64,000 nt of DNA, from assembly GCA_018136815.1 (NCBI GenBank), contig CM030931.1:6206148-6270147 (forward strand), in the 5' to 3' direction. Below, one piece after another: positions 8,866 to 23,800 of the stretch (within the stretch, counting starts at the first letter, position 1; the number at the start of each line of letters is the position of its first letter). The DNA comes from Isochrysis galbana (Eukaryota > Haptophyta > Isochrysidales > Isochrysidaceae). The position numbers were made by a program, and so were the translations under genes. The notes under the pieces were generated by a model, which saw nothing but the letters and a program-made list of their open reading frames with translations, searched no databases and was not told the origin of the DNA.

Positions 8866-11800
8866 CTAGTCTAGTCGAGACTGAACTGACCATTCTTGCA
8901 GCACCTTAGCAACGTCATCAGCGCGCTTCGTGATGAATGAGAAATGGTCGCCTGCGACTTCATGGATATTGACATGTGGGATGCGCTGGGAAACAACGTC
9001 CACGGTGCCGTTTTCTCGCATTTGTCGGGTGCATACGAAGAGCACTGGTGCTCGAAGTGGGGGCAATTCTTTGACAAGCATATCCGGCGTTTCGATGAGC
9101 TTGATCGCAGTGGCAGGCGCGTCTCCTCCTTCATCTTCCAGCATTTTAAATAATGTACTAAATGCGCCGGAACGCTTCATGAAAGCGAACTGCACGGAGT
9201 TTTGACTCGTCGCCTGAGAGGTCCCGGGGGATGAGGGAACGGAGTCTTCACACCGAGGTGGTACTCCCATTTTGACCCTGATCTCGTTCGCGACTTGTTG
9301 CGCATATCCACCCATTCTAGGAGGATACCCATTATCACCGCATGCGGGGCCATCGAGCAGGACGAGTTCAACTGCCCGGCCTTCGGACTCCAAAAAGCAA
9401 GCCATCCAGTACGCGATCCTGCAGCCAAGGGAGTACGCCACAAGCCGGACGGGATCCTGTTTTCGCCACAATGCCTTGGGTAGAAGCTCCGTGTACTTTG
9501 ACGCAATATCTTGCATGGAAGCGCAACCATCGAGAAGTGCCAACGAGCTTTGGATACCAAGGCACCCGGTGCGTGAAATTCTTGGGGCCAGAGCACTAAA
9601 ACCCCATAGCAATCCAGTGAAGTCATGGATACAAACAACAGGCGGCCCCCTCGCCTCGGACTGGGGTTGCGCGAGCCACTTCAACTCCGGGAGCACGTCG
9701 GGAAGCAACTCATATTTGTGGAAGAGCGCAATTTGTTTGCTTGCCTCAAGCAACGGCTGCGGAAGTTTGACCTCGCGCCATTTGTGCGCTTGCTTGGGCT
9801 CAATCTGCTTCCTCTTCAACAACTTTTGATCTGTTGTGGACTTGGACTCAGCTGCTTGGAAACTAGCAACTGCCTTTGTCTCGTATGGGTTGGCCATCCC
9901 AGCAACCCACTCGATATGCAAAAGATGCTCACAGATTTCACGAGTGAGCTGACCCGGATTAGAGAGAAAGTCTTCGTAGCGGACGAGCATGGACGTGCTA
10001 TGACGCTGACGAAGGTGTCCGTGTTGGCTTTCAATGAAGGCCATAAATTCATCACAAGCACGGTTTGTATCGACCCATGACTGCTCCACCATGGTCCAGG
10101 TGGTTTCAGACACATCAAGAAAATCTCGGAACATCTGTAGGCCTGAGGAAATGCAGGCGTAGGGATGGCGGATGAGGTGTATGTAACGAGCTGCTGCGAA
10201 GATGTCGTGGGCTCGGTACATGAACTTGACATGGCTGGCGTTGGCTGGCGTCTTGTCAACAAGAATACGCTGGCCCGCCATGGATTGCAGTGCTCGGTAG
10301 ACTCTCCACGTAGGACAATCAGAATCAAAAGCGTCAATGCGGGCGCGGGCTGCATTTGAGGTGATGTGCAACAGCTCCATGACGGTTTTCACCAAGCCTT
10401 CGTCTACATACTTCATTTCGGGCACAGAAGCCCGCTCGCCGAGCGTGTCAAACATCAATAGGTATAGTTCTTGGCCTGCATACAATTTGGGATTTGCTTG
10501 CAAACATAGCTGAAGCAATGACGACCCTGAGCGCGGGCTGCTCAGAACGAAAAGGATGGGCTTGACGAGCTTGTCCGGAACGGGTGCAGCCGTTCCCTTG
10601 ACGACAGAAGTATCCAAGAAGTTGAGATCCAAGCCGCTGCGACTAGTCTTCGTACTTGAGGCTGTGTGAGCCCCCTCATTGCCAGCCCGGTCGATCTCCC
10701 GTTCGATGGCGTTGGCAAGGTGTGCGATCGTGAGCTCATCGCTATGGGCGAGCAGATCTTCGTTGCTCAGGCGGACACCGACCACTTCCTCGATGCGGTT
10801 CCTCAATTCCAAAGCGGCCATCGAGTCCACTCCCGCTTCCATGAGCGGCGTATCCGGATTCAGATCCGTAAGATTCGTCAAGGCTCGTACTTCTTCCAGC
10901 AAAGTGGACTGGATGCTCTCAGGCTTCATTTTCGTCAAAACACGAGGAGGGACAAGGGCAAGATGGTTCGACTGAGCCAAGTATCTCTTGGCAAGAGGAT
11001 CCTCTGCTAGGAGGACAAGAGCGTGCTCGGGCACAAATCTTAGCAAATCAGGATTCATGCTAAGAGCTGTACGCACGGGCTGCAAGGAATGAATTAACGA
11101 TTCTATCAACCACGCAGCATACAAGTCAAGGCCGATCGCCCACATTTCAACCTTGCCAGCTAGTCTGGAGGCCAATTCTTCCCCCATACCCGCTCCGGAG
11201 ATGGGCGGAAGCTGTAGACTTACGCAGGGAAGGCCATCGGCGCGCCTGAGAGTGGCAAGCGAGTCGAGATAAGTGTTGGCCCCAGCGTAATTGGCCTGAC
11301 CAACGTTCCCGAATGTAGACGCGACGGATGAATAGGCGACAAAGTGTGAAAGAGTCAATGAAAGGGATGTGGCATGCAGTGTCGAGGCCGCTTGCGCTTT
11401 TGGTCGGAAAACGAGCGACACGTCGTCAACATGCATCTTTCGGAGCAACAGGTCCCTAAGGACACCAGCAGTATGCAAAAGACACACTTTGTGACTTGTA
11501 CCTCCTAGCCCCTGTCCATGTCGTAGAAGCGCTATGCAGTCCTCAGGGTTGCTCACATCGGCTGAATAGATGTGCACACTTGTCTTGGAGGCCAAAAGCG
11601 AGCGCAGCTGCACCTCAAGACCCTGACCAGACCTTGCCACACGCCCACTACGGGAAACCAGTACAATTCGGACAACACCTTGTCTTCGCAGCTCTTCTGC
11701 AGCACGAAGACCGAGGCCTCCAAGTCCACCACTAATGATTGGCAGAGCTTGGCCCAAGGTGTTCATATGTGTCGACTTACTAGCGGTACCGACCCTGACG

Positions 11801-14800
11801 AGCCGCGGTTCGTGCCACGTACCGCGATTGCAGCAAGCTGTTTCCCAGAGAGCTTGTGAAGTTGCCGGAGGAGATTGTCGTAGTAGCATATGAGCGATGT
11901 CTTTTGCCATGAGATTGCGCTTTACATCGGACGTAAGGAAAAGCCCAATTGGATGTTCCAACCGAACACAGCGCATGAATCCCCATGCACCTCCAGTTGA
12001 GCATGCGGAAACGCCTAAACTCTGCTCGTTGCGCCGTGCGGCTTGAGTGCCGCATGTAACACACAAGAGAGTTGGTGGAGGCTTACTTTTCAGGAGCTGC
12101 CTCGACAAGGTGAGGAGCACATTCATTGAAGACAAGCAAGGACCGCTAACTTTGGAGGCAATTGCCCTGCTCAGAATGAGAGCGACATTGCCCGGAGGCG
12201 AAACACCGAGTGTATCTGCCAACTCAAGGCCGAGACCGCCTACTGATGTACCTAGGTTGAAGATTGATTGACCCGACGGCGACAAAAGACAAGTAGATTC
12301 ATGCATGCTAGATGCTATCAAGAGCCATTCCAAGGGATTTTCTTTGTCCACCGAGATGTGATCGGACACAACCCACTTCGCCTCAAACGTCACAACTTCC
12401 TCGTAGTTGCTTAGTGTGGGAGGCGACTTGCAAGTCGCACGAGCAAGCTCGCCTCGGTCAGCCTTTGGCCAAGAATATCGTCGACGCTCGAAAGAAGGCT
12501 TAGACTCAGGAGAAAATTGAAGTTCACGCATGGAATACTTGGTACCAAGATTCGAGGTCGAGTTTCCGAGGACGCAGTGCACAATCGTCCCGCTGTATCC
12601 GAAGGAGCTCACTCCACCATGGGACAAAGTTGAGGACGTGGAGACTACAGCGCATTGTTGGGAAGGTAGGCTGCATTGCCTACTTACGAGAGCTGCATTC
12701 ACGTGTGGATTGATAGCTCGCAGCTGAGCGTTCGGCTTCGTCATCGCCGCCGAAAAAGTAGTGATGAGTTGCATGAGGCCAGAAATGCCCGCCGCCGGCT
12801 CAGCGTGACCTGCATTTGCCTTGATGCTACTCAATGTAAGAACGGGAGCATTGGTTCGTCCGGTAAGAATAGAAGCCACGGAACGCGCCTCGATCGGGTC
12901 GCCTAGTGCCGTGCCGGTGCCGTGAGCTTCCATCGCCAGCACGTCTTGAGGCTGAATGGCAGCATCGCAGAGTGCTGCATGAAGAAGGCCCTGTTGCGCT
13001 AGCCCATTGGGCGCCGTCAGACTTGCGCTCTTGCCATCCTGCCTCACACAACTGCCTACGAGCCGAGGTGGTGTCAGCTCTCTAGGATTCCTCGAGAGAA
13101 GAGCCACCGCGCAACACGCCTCGCCACGAACATAGCCATCTGCACGGGCATCGAATGTGTGACAGCGACCCCGTGCGGAAAGCATGCCGGCAGCTGCGAA
13201 TGTGATGCCAACACCCGGCAAGAGCATCATGCTGACGCCCACCGATAGTGCAGAGCTACATTCGCTGAGCTGCACGGCGCGAAGTGCAGCATGGTTTGCC
13301 ACGAGCGCCGCAGAGCATGCCGTATCGTACGAGGCGCAAGGTCCCTGGAGCCCCAATACGAAAGAAATGCGACCTGAAGCGACAGAATGGCTGGTGCCCG
13401 TGGCGGCATAGACGCTGCGCGCAATTGCCGGAGTTGTTCGCACGACCTCAGCATAGTCATTGGCGGCGACACCAAGGAAGACACCCGTGAGCGAGCCGAG
13501 AAGGGCACTCTTTTGCAGGAGAGCGCCATGCAAAGCAATGTAGCTATGCTCGAGCAACAACCGCTGTTGCGGATCCATCGCGCCGGCTTCAGTGGGTGAA
13601 ACACCGAAGAACACGTTGTCAAAAAATTCAGCATCCCTCAAGAAGCCACCGTGCCGGGCCCGCTCTCCGATGACACCGTCGGGAAAACCTGGTCCACCAA
13701 GTGGCCAGCGAGTGGATGGCACCTCGGTAATGACATCACCACAACACGACGCCATGTGCTCGAATCCCGCGGGAGATACGATGCCGCCCGGAAGCATGGA
13801 GCTAAGCCCACAAATGTAAGCTATGCCTGTCAACTCCGTGGATCGCGGCATAGATACCGCAGAACCACTAGCGCTCTGGACGGTGGCAATTACATCCGTA
13901 GGATCTTGGCTCTCGAAATAGAGCGCGAGCTGTCTTGCCGTGGGATAGTCGAAGATGAGCGTGCTAGGGAGCGTCTGGCCGGACGCCTCTTGCAACTGGT
14001 TGCCGAGCTCGACAGCACCTAACGAGTCGAGTCCAGCTTCCATCAGCGGTGCGTCCGGATCGACCCCCGAGCCGATCGTCGACTCGAGCGCCTCCATGAT
14101 CGTCTCGAGCGTCACCACACGCTGCCCGACGCCAGCCTCCGAAACACCGGGGGTCTGCACCTTGCGCGAGGCGTAGCCTGTGAGGAAGGGAGGCACGCTC
14201 GACACCAGCCCTAAGAACTTCGCCCAGTTGATGATGGCGAGGCTCATCACACCGGGGCTCCCCGGCCGAAGAGCAGCCCGGAATGCGGCGGCGCCCTGCT
14301 CGAGCGTGATCAAGCCGAGGCCCGACGCCTGGATCCGCGCGTTGACGGCGCTGCCCGCGGCCATGCCCACATCCGCCCAAGGGCCCCATTGAACGCTCGT
14401 CGAAGAGACGCCGCTCTGCCGCCGCCGCACGCCGAGCGCATCCAAACAGCTGTTGGCCGCGGCGTAGTTCGACTGACCGCCGCCGCCGATCAGAGAGGCG
14501 ATCGAGGAGAAGAGTGTGAAGGCGTCAAGTGCCGTCGCAGCGCAACACCCCTGAAGCAGCCAACCGCCGTGCGCCTTGGGCGCGTACACGCGTCGAATCG
14601 TGCTCGCGGTCTGCGCACGTAGCAGCCCGTCCGACAGGACGCCCGCGGCGTGCCACACCCCGGATAGGCGCTGCGACGCGTCGGACAGCACGCCGACGAT
14701 CAATCGATGCACCTCCGATCGCTCGCCCGCGTCGCACCGGGCCACGTGCGTGTTGCACGACGTGCGCTTCGCGAGTCGCGCCGCGTCGACGGCGGACACC

Positions 14801-17800
14801 GACCCGCCTCGCGCAGCCAGTACCACTGCGCCTACACCATTCTCGCCCAGCCACCTCCCGGTCACAACACCAAGCCCGCCCGTCCCGCCGGTAAGCACGT
14901 GCGAACCGCGCGGCGCCGCGCTAGATGTCGACGGAACGCGCACGACCACCTTGCCTAGGTTTGCCCCGCTCTGCAGGCACCGGAACGCCGCATGCAAGCC
15001 GCGCTCCATCGCGAAGCACTGCAAAGGCAAGCCATGAGTGACACCCGCTTTCGTCCGCGCCGACAGCGCTTGCAGCGTCCCACGCATCCAGTCCGGCGTC
15101 TGCTCGATGGTGCTGTCGAGCGCAATCGCCACGTACCGCACCGCACGCGACGAGAGGCGTCGCTCTTGGCTCCACACGGCACGCTTGCCGATTTCGGCCA
15201 GGCACCCGTCCTCGCGCAGCAGTGCAAAAGAAGCGGCGATGAAGTCGAGCGACAGGCTGTTGAGCACAAAGCGCAGGCGACAGCCGCGCAGCGAAACGGA
15301 CGCGCCGTAGCCGAAGGCGCTGCCCTCGCGCGAGCTCAGAGTCTCACCGGTGAGGCCCACGCCGTGCATGAGGAAGTGCTTGTACGGACGACCAACGCTC
15401 GCGCTCGCCCGGACGCCAACCCAGTGCGCGTACTCGCGCGCCGCAAGGCCGACGCCGCCGGCGCCAGCCTGGAGCAACGCGTGGTGGCCTTGGGCAGGCC
15501 GCGACGCAAGGAGCGACACGTGCACTGTGCACCAGGTGGTCGGCAGGGTGCACGCCTGCTCGACGGTGAGCGATGAATCGATCGAGGCCATCAGCCGCGA
15601 GTCGCTGCGGGCGATCGACGCGAGCGCCGCGAGCCCGTGCCCAAGCACCCTGTCTCCCTCGCCGAGGTGGCGTGAGCCGGTTCCGCAACGGGCCACCTGC
15701 GCCGCACAGTCGCTGCCCGGAGGACCTGGGTCACCGGGATACACGCCGAGCACATTGAGCACGTCGCGGAAATTGAGGCCCACCGTACAAACGTGCAGCT
15801 CCACCTCGCCCTGAGACGGCGGAGAGCCGCTCGTCTCCTGCGGCACGATCCGAAGATTCGAGATGGCGCCACGCGCGTCAAAATGCATGCGGATCGGCCC
15901 CGAGGCAGACATGGGTGCCCCAACAAGGCGAGGTACTCGGAGCAGAGCGCCGTCCAAAGCCACCTCGGGCTCAGGCTGGCCGCCATACTCACTGCCGAGC
16001 ACGGAAGCAGCTCTCGTTGATGCGCCAAGTGCGCTGTCGAGATCGATGACCGGCGAGCACGAGCCGGGCGCTTCAGAGCGTGCTTGACGAGCCAGCCCGA
16101 GCAGCCCGGCGTGCGTCGAGCCGTTCGAGCACTGGACACGGGCGCCTACCGCACCGCACGACACGAGCCACAACGGGAGGGCTGGCCTCGTCGTGTGCAC
16201 GCGCACCGCCTCGAAGGCTGCGTCGAGGGCCGACAGCGGCTCCGACGCTCCGACTCCGCTGCCGACGCAAACGGAAAACGACACGGCAGCCGTTCTCGCC
16301 GAGCCGCCGATGGGAGCTGACCGGGTCGCCTGGCGTGGACGGCCCGCTGACGAACCCAGCTGGAGTACGGAAGACGCATCTCCATCAACCCTCTTCTTGA
16401 TTGCGTCAGCCTGCCACGCCGTCACGTACATGTGGGATTGGCGAGCGACGACTGCCCGTGTGGCCGAGGACTTGAACGCGCGCGTCTCAAATCCATCGAG
16501 CTGAGCACCCCACCCGCCGCGGTCGCTCAGACTCACCAGCGCGACCCCTGTCGCGCCAGCGCCCTGGCGCTCGGCCACCGCCCAAAGGCGGCCTTGTGCG
16601 CAGTCTAGCGTCGCCTCGCTCACAGAAAAGGGCAGCCGTATCTCTGCCGCCCGCTCGCTCACGAGCAGCGCGGTAAGCTGCAAGCCGCCATCCAGGTCGG
16701 CCGGGTGCACAAACATCGCGTCGCGCCGCCCACGCCGGTGCAGACGTCCGACCGCCTCCCGCGCACCGTGCTCCGCCCATGTGGACCGCAGCTGGCGGAA
16801 GGTGGCCCCGTACTCAAGGCCGCTCGTACGGAAGCCAGAGTGGAGCGCTCCCACGTCCACAACGACGCAATAGCCTGCTCGTGCCCTTGCCGGCTGTGGT
16901 CGTCGTGTCTGATTCACTACGATGGACCCACCGAGAGAACCCCCGCAATGCGCCACGCTGGCCCCATCCTCCGCGGTCTCGCTGCGCACCTCGAAGCGCT
17001 CCTCGGCCTCGTTGAGCTCGCAAAATACCGTGCTTCCGACGGCATCTCTTGCTATGAAGAGAGGCTGCAAGAAGAAGACCCGACGTTGCCGCGCATTCGA
17101 GCTGCCACAGGCCGCCCGCACCATCTCGAGATAACCGGCCGCTGGGAACACCACACGACCCTGCACAACGTGGTCAGCCACCAACTCGTGCAGCGCTCCG
17201 GCCACCGGTGAGCTGAAGCGTACGAGGCCGTCCCCAGCATCTGCAAGACGGTGCTGCGCGAAGGCGTGCGCAGAAGCGCGCCAGGCAAAGCGCCGACGCG
17301 CGTACCTCGGATGCTCGCGACGAGTGCGGTGAGCCCGTCCGAAGTCAGCACAGTCCTCTTGCACAATGGCGTGGACGATGGTGCCACTGTATCCGAAGGA
17401 GCTCACCCCGCCGGCGCGGTGGCCGGCCTCCTGGGCTTCACACACAGGCGCGCGCGAGTGATGCACCGGCAGCGAGCACGGGAGGCCATGCAGCGCCGCT
17501 TTCACGTGCGGATTGATCTGCCGAAGTTGCCCGTTGGGCGAAGCCACGCCCACGCCGACGTCCACTGCGAGCCGGAGTAGCCCCGTGATGCCCGCGGCCG
17601 GCTCAGCATGCCCGACGTTTGCTTTGATGCTGCCGACGGCCAAGGCCTCGTCGGCCTCGCGAGAATCGAGCAGCGCGGACACCGAGCGCGCCTCGATGGG
17701 ATCGCCGAGCTCGGTGCCGGTACCGTGCGCCTCCATGCACGAGAGCTGTTCCGACATCATCGCCGCATCGGCAAGCGCAGCCCACAGCAACGCCCGCTGC

Positions 17801-20800
17801 GCCTGCCCATTAGGAGCCGTCAAGCTGGCACTCCTGCCGTCTTGCCGCACGCAGCTGCCCAGCAGGCGAAGCGTGTCGCGCTCGCCTGACCCGCTCGCCC
17901 CGAGAACGCCGGCGCAACAAGCCTCTCCGCGAACGTAGCCGTCGGCGCGAGAGTCGAACGTGTGGCAGTGGCCGCGGGCGGAAAGCATGCCCGCCGTCGC
18001 GAACGTAATGCCCACACCCGGCAAGAGCATCATGCTCACACCCGCTGAGAGGGAAGAGACGCACTCGCGATGCTGCAGCGCGCGCAACGCAGCATGGTTC
18101 GCGGCCAAGGCGGCGGAGCATGCGGTGTCGTACGACACGCAGGGCCCTTGCATGCCCAACACGAAGGAGATCCGACCCGACGCAACCGAATGGCTGCTTC
18201 CCGTGGCGGCGTACACGCTTCGGCCAAGCGAAGCTGTCGTGCGTACAACCTCGGCGAAGTCGTTGGCAGCGATGCCGAGGAACACGCCCGCCACACAGTT
18301 CAACAGGGTGGCCTTGTCGAGAGAGGCGCAGTGCAAAGCCTCGTACGCGCGCTCCAAGAGCACGCGCTGCTGTGGATCCATCGCACCAGCCTCGCTCGGC
18401 GAGATGCTGAAGAAGCTGTTGTCGAAGAGCTCGGCGTCGCTCATGAAACCGCCGAACCGTGCTCGCTCGCTGACGAGGCCAGTCGGGATGTCCGCGCCGC
18501 CCAGCAACCAACGACTCAGCGGAACCTCGGTGATGACGTCGACCCCAGACGCGGCTGCACGAGAGAGCGAGTCGACGCGAACAATGCGTCCGGGGAGCAT
18601 CGAGCTCAAGCCGCGTAGCCGCACCACCAAAGCGCTGCCTCGAGCCATGGGACGGGTCGCAACGCTCGAGACGTCCGGTGACGCACCATGGCCAGACGCC
18701 AAGCCACTACCAGCAGCCCCCGCGGGCTTGACGGACGTACTCTCGAAATAGAGCGCGAGCTGTCTTGCCGTGGGATAGTCGAAGATGAGCGTGCTAGGGA
18801 GCGTCTGGCCGGACGCCTCTTGCAACTGGTTGCCGAGCTCGACAGCACCTAACGAGTCGAGTCCAGCTTCCATCAGCGGTGCGTCCGGATCGACCCCCGA
18901 GCCGATCGTCGACTCGAGCGCCTCCATGATCGTCTCGAGCGTCACCACACGCTGCCCGACGCCAGCCTCCGAAACACCGGGGGTCTGCACCTTGCGCGAG
19001 GCGTAGCCTGTGAGGAAGGGAGGCACGCTCGACACCAGCCCTAAGAACTTCGCCCAGTTGATGATGGCGAGGCTCATCACACCGGGGCTCCCCGGCCGAA
19101 GAGCAGCCCGGAATGCGGCGGCGCCCTGCTCGAGCGTGATCAAGCCGAGGCCCGACGCCTGGATCCGCGCGTTGACGGCGCTGCCCGCGGCCATGCCCAC
19201 ATCCGCCCAAGGGCCCCATTGAACGCTCGTCGAAGAGACGCCGCTCTGCCGCCGCCGCACGCCGAGCGCATCCAAACAGCTGTTGGCCGCGGCGTAGTTC
19301 GACTGACCGCCGCCGCCGATCAGAGAGGCGATCGAGGAGAAGAGTGTGAAGGCGTCAAGTGCCGTCGCAGCGCAACACCCCTGAAGCAGCCAACCGCCGT
19401 GCGCCTTGGGCGCGTACACGCGTCGAATCGTGCTCGCGGTCTGCGCACGTAGCAGCCCGTCCGACAGGACGCCCGCGGCGTGCCACACCCCGGACAGGCG
19501 CTGCGACGCGTCGGACAGCACGCCGACGATCAATCGATGCACCTCCGATCGCTCGCCCGCGTCGCACCGGGCCACGTGCGTGTTGCACGACGTGCGCTTC
19601 GCGAGTCGCGCCGCGTCGACGGCGGACACCGACCCGCCTCGCGCAGCCAGTACCACTGCGCCTACACCATTCTCGCCCAGCCACCTCCCGGTCACAACAC
19701 CAAGCCCGCCCGTCCCGCCGGTAAGCACGTGCGAACCGCGCGGCGCCGCGCTAGATGTCGACGGAACGCGCACGACCACCTTGCCTAGGTTTGCCCCGCT
19801 CTGCAGGCACCGGAACGCCGCATGCAAGCCGCGCTCCATCGCGAAGCACTGCAAAGGCAAGCCATGAGTGACACCCGCTTTCGTCCGCGCCGACAGCGCT
19901 TGCAGCGTCCCACGCATCCAGTCCGGCGTCTGCTCGATGGTGCTGTCGAGCGCAATCGCCACGTACCGCACCGCACGCGACGAGAGGCGTCGCTCTTGGC
20001 TCCACACGGCACGCTTGCCGATTTCGGCCAGGCACCCGTCCTCGCGCAGCAGTGCAAAAGAAGCGGCGATGAAGTCGAGCGACAGGCTGTTGAGCACAAA
20101 GCGCAGGCGACAGCCGCGCAGCGAAACGGACGCGCCGTAGCCGAAGGCGCTGCCCTCGCGCGAGCTCAGAGTCTCACCGGTGAGGCCCACGCCGTGCATG
20201 AGGAAGTGCTTGTACGGACGACCAACGCTCGCGCTCGCCCGGACGCCAACCCAGTGCGCGTACTCGCGCGCCGCAAGGCCGACGCCGCCGGCGCCAGCCT
20301 GGAGCAACGCGTGGTGGCCTTGGGCAGGCCGCGACGCAAGGAGCGACACGTGCACTGTGCACCAGGTGGTCGGCAGGGTGCACGCCTGCTCGACGGTGAG
20401 CGATGAATCGATCGAGGCCATCAGCCGCGAGTCGCTGCGGGCGATCGACGCGAGCGCCGCGAGCCCGTGCCCAAGCACCCTGTCTCCCTCGCCGAGGTGG
20501 CGTGAGCCGGTTCCGCAACGGGCCACCTGCGCCGCACAGTCGCTGCCCGGAGGACCTGGGTCACCGGGATACACGCCGAGCACATTGAGCACGTCGCGGA
20601 AATTGAGGCCCACCGTACAAACGTGCAGCTCCACCTCGCCCTGAGACGGCGGAGAGCCGCTCGTCTCCTGCGGCACGATCCGAAGATTCGAGATGGCGCC
20701 ACGCGCGTCAAAATGCATGCGGATCGGCCCCGAGGCAGACATGGGTGCCCCAACAAGGCGAGGTACTCGGAGCAGAGCGCCGTCCAAAGCCACCTCGGGC

Positions 20801-23800
20801 TCAGGCTGGCCGCCATACTCACTGCCGAGCACGGAAGCAGCTCTCGTTGATGCGCCAAGTGCGCTGTCGAGATCGATGACCGGCGAGCACGAGCCGGGCG
20901 CTTCAGAGCGTGCTTGACGAGCCAGCCCGAGCAGCCCGGCGTGCGTCGAGCCGTTCGAGCACTGGACACGGGCGCCTACCGCACCGCACGACACGAGCCA
21001 CAACGGGAGGGCTGGCCTCGTCGTGTGCACGCGCACCGCCTCGAAGGCTGCGTCGAGGGCCGACAGCGGCTCCGACGCTCCGACTCCGCTGCCGACGCAA
21101 ACGGAAAACGACACGGCAGCCGTTCTCGCCGAGCCGCCGATGGGAGCTGACCGGGTCGCCTGGCGTGGACGGCCCGCTGACGAACCCAGCTGGAGTACGG
21201 AAGACGCATCTCCATCAACCCTCTTCTTGATTGCGTCAGCCTGCCACGCCGTCACGTACATGTGGGATTGGCGAGCGACGACTGCCCGTGTGGCCGAGGA
21301 CTTGAACGCGCGCGTCTCAAATCCATCGAGCTGAGCACCCCACCCGCCGCGGTCGCTCAGACTCACCAGCGCGACCCCTGTCGCGCCAGCGCCCTGGCGC
21401 TCGGCCACCGCCCAAAGGCGGCCTTGTGCGCAGTCTAGCGTCGCCTCGCTCACAGAAAAGGGCAGCCGTATCTCTGCCGCCCGCTCGCTCACGAGCAGCG
21501 CGGTAAGCTGCAAGCCGCCATCCAGGTCGGCCGGGTGCACAAACATCGCGTCGCGCCGCCCACGCCGGTGCAGACGTCCGACCGCCTCCCGCGCACCGTG
21601 CTCCGCCCATGTGGACCGCAGCTGGCGGAAGGTGGCCCCGTACTCAAGGCCGCTCGTACGGAAGCCAGAGTGGAGCGCTCCCACGTCCACAACGACGCAA
21701 TAGCCTGCTCGTGCCCTTGCCGGCTGTGGTCGTCGTGTCTGATTCACTACGATGGACCCACCGAGAGAACCCCCGCAATGCGCCACGCTGGCCCCATCCT
21801 CCGCGGTCTCGCTGCGCACCTCGAAGCGCTCCTCGGCCTCGTTGAGCTCGCAAAATACCGTGCTTCCGACGGCATCTCTTGCTATGAAGAGAGGCTGCAA
21901 GAAGAAGACCCGACGTTGCCGCGCATTCGAGCTGCCACAGGCCGCCCGCACCATCTCGAGATAACCGGCCGCTGGGAACACCACACGACCCTGCACAACG
22001 TGGTCAGCCACCAACTCGTGCAGCGCTCCGGCCACCGGTGAGCTGAAGCGTACGAGGCCGTCCCCAGCATCTGCAAGACGGTGCTGCGCGAAGGCGTGCG
22101 CAGAAGCGCGCCAGGCAAAGCGCCGACGCGCGTACCTCGGATGCTCGCGACGAGTGCGGTGAGCCCGTCCGAAGTCAGCACAGTCCTCTTGCACAATGGC
22201 GTGGACGATGGTGCCACTGTATCCGAAGGAGCTCACCCCGCCGGCGCGGTGGCCGGCCTCCTGGGCTTCACACACAGGCGCGCGCGAGTGATGCACCGGC
22301 AGCGAGCACGGGAGGCCATGCAGCGCCGCTTTCACGTGCGGATTGATCTGCCGAAGTTGCCCGTTGGGCGAAGCCACGCCCACGCCGACGTCCACTGCGA
22401 GCCGGAGTAGCCCCGTGATGCCCGCGGCCGGCTCAGCATGCCCGACGTTTGCTTTGATGCTGCCGACGGCCAAGGCCTCGTCGGCCTCGCGAGAATCGAG
22501 CAGCGCGGACACCGAGCGCGCCTCGATGGGATCGCCGAGCTCGGTGCCGGTACCGTGCGCCTCCATGCACGAGAGCTGTTCCGACATCATCGCCGCATCG
22601 GCAAGCGCAGCCCACAGCAACGCCCGCTGCGCCTGCCCATTAGGAGCCGTCAAGCTGGCACTCCTGCCGTCTTGCCGCACGCAGCTGCCCAGCAGGCGAA
22701 GCGTGTCGCGCTCGCCTGACCCGCTCGCCCCGAGAACGCCGGCGCAACAAGCCTCTCCGCGAACGTAGCCGTCGGCGCGAGAGTCGAACGTGTGGCAGTG
22801 GCCGCGGGCGGAAAGCATGCCCGCCGTCGCGAACGTAATGCCCACACCCGGCAAGAGCATCATGCTCACACCCGCTGAGAGGGAAGAGACGCACTCGCGA
22901 TGCTGCAGCGCGCGCAACGCAGCATGGTTCGCGGCCAAGGCGGCGGAGCATGCGGTGTCGTACGACACGCAGGGCCCTTGCATGCCCAACACGAAGGAGA
23001 TCCGACCCGACGCAACCGAATGGCTGCTTCCCGTGGCGGCGTACACGCTTCGGCCAAGCGAAGCTGTCGTGCGTACAACCTCGGCGAAGTCGTTGGCAGC
23101 GATGCCGAGGAACACGCCCGCCACACAGTTCAACAGGGTGGCCTTGTCGAGAGAGGCGCAGTGCAAAGCCTCGTACGCGCGCTCCAAGAGCACGCGCTGC
23201 TGTGGATCCATCGCACCAGCCTCGCTCGGCGAGATGCTGAAGAAGCTGTTGTCGAAGAGCTCGGCGTCGCTCATGAAACCGCCGAACCGTGCTCGCTCGC
23301 TGACGAGGCCAGTCGGGATGTCCGCGCCGCCCAGCAACCAACGACTCAGCGGAACCTCGGTGATGACGTCGACCCCAGACGCGGCTGCACGAGAGAGCGA
23401 GTCGACGCGAACAATGCGTCCGGGGAGCATCGAGCTCAAGCCGCGTAGCCGCACCACCAAAGCGCTGCCTCGAGCCATGGGACGGGTCGCAACGCTCGAG
23501 ACGTCCGGTGACGCACCATGGCCAGACGCCAAGCCACTACCAGCAGCCCCCGCGGGCTTGACGGACGTACTCTCGAAATAGAGCGCGAGCTGTCTTGCCG
23601 TGGGATAGTCGAAGATGAGCGTGCTAGGGAGCGTCTGGCCGGACGCCTCTTGCAACTGGTTGCCGAGCTCGACAGCACCTAACGAGTCGAGTCCAGCTTC
23701 CATCAGCGGTGCGTCCGGATCGACCCCCGAGCCGATCGTCGACTCGAGCGCCTCCATGATCGTCTCGAGCGTCACCACACGCTGCCCGACGCCAGCCTCC

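Noticed and set aside
10730-12560. A DH or ER domain in the terminal module
   Set aside because: No H-x3-G-x4-P or NADPH-loop ER motif was found between KS5 and KR5. The sequence there reads as a KR structural half.
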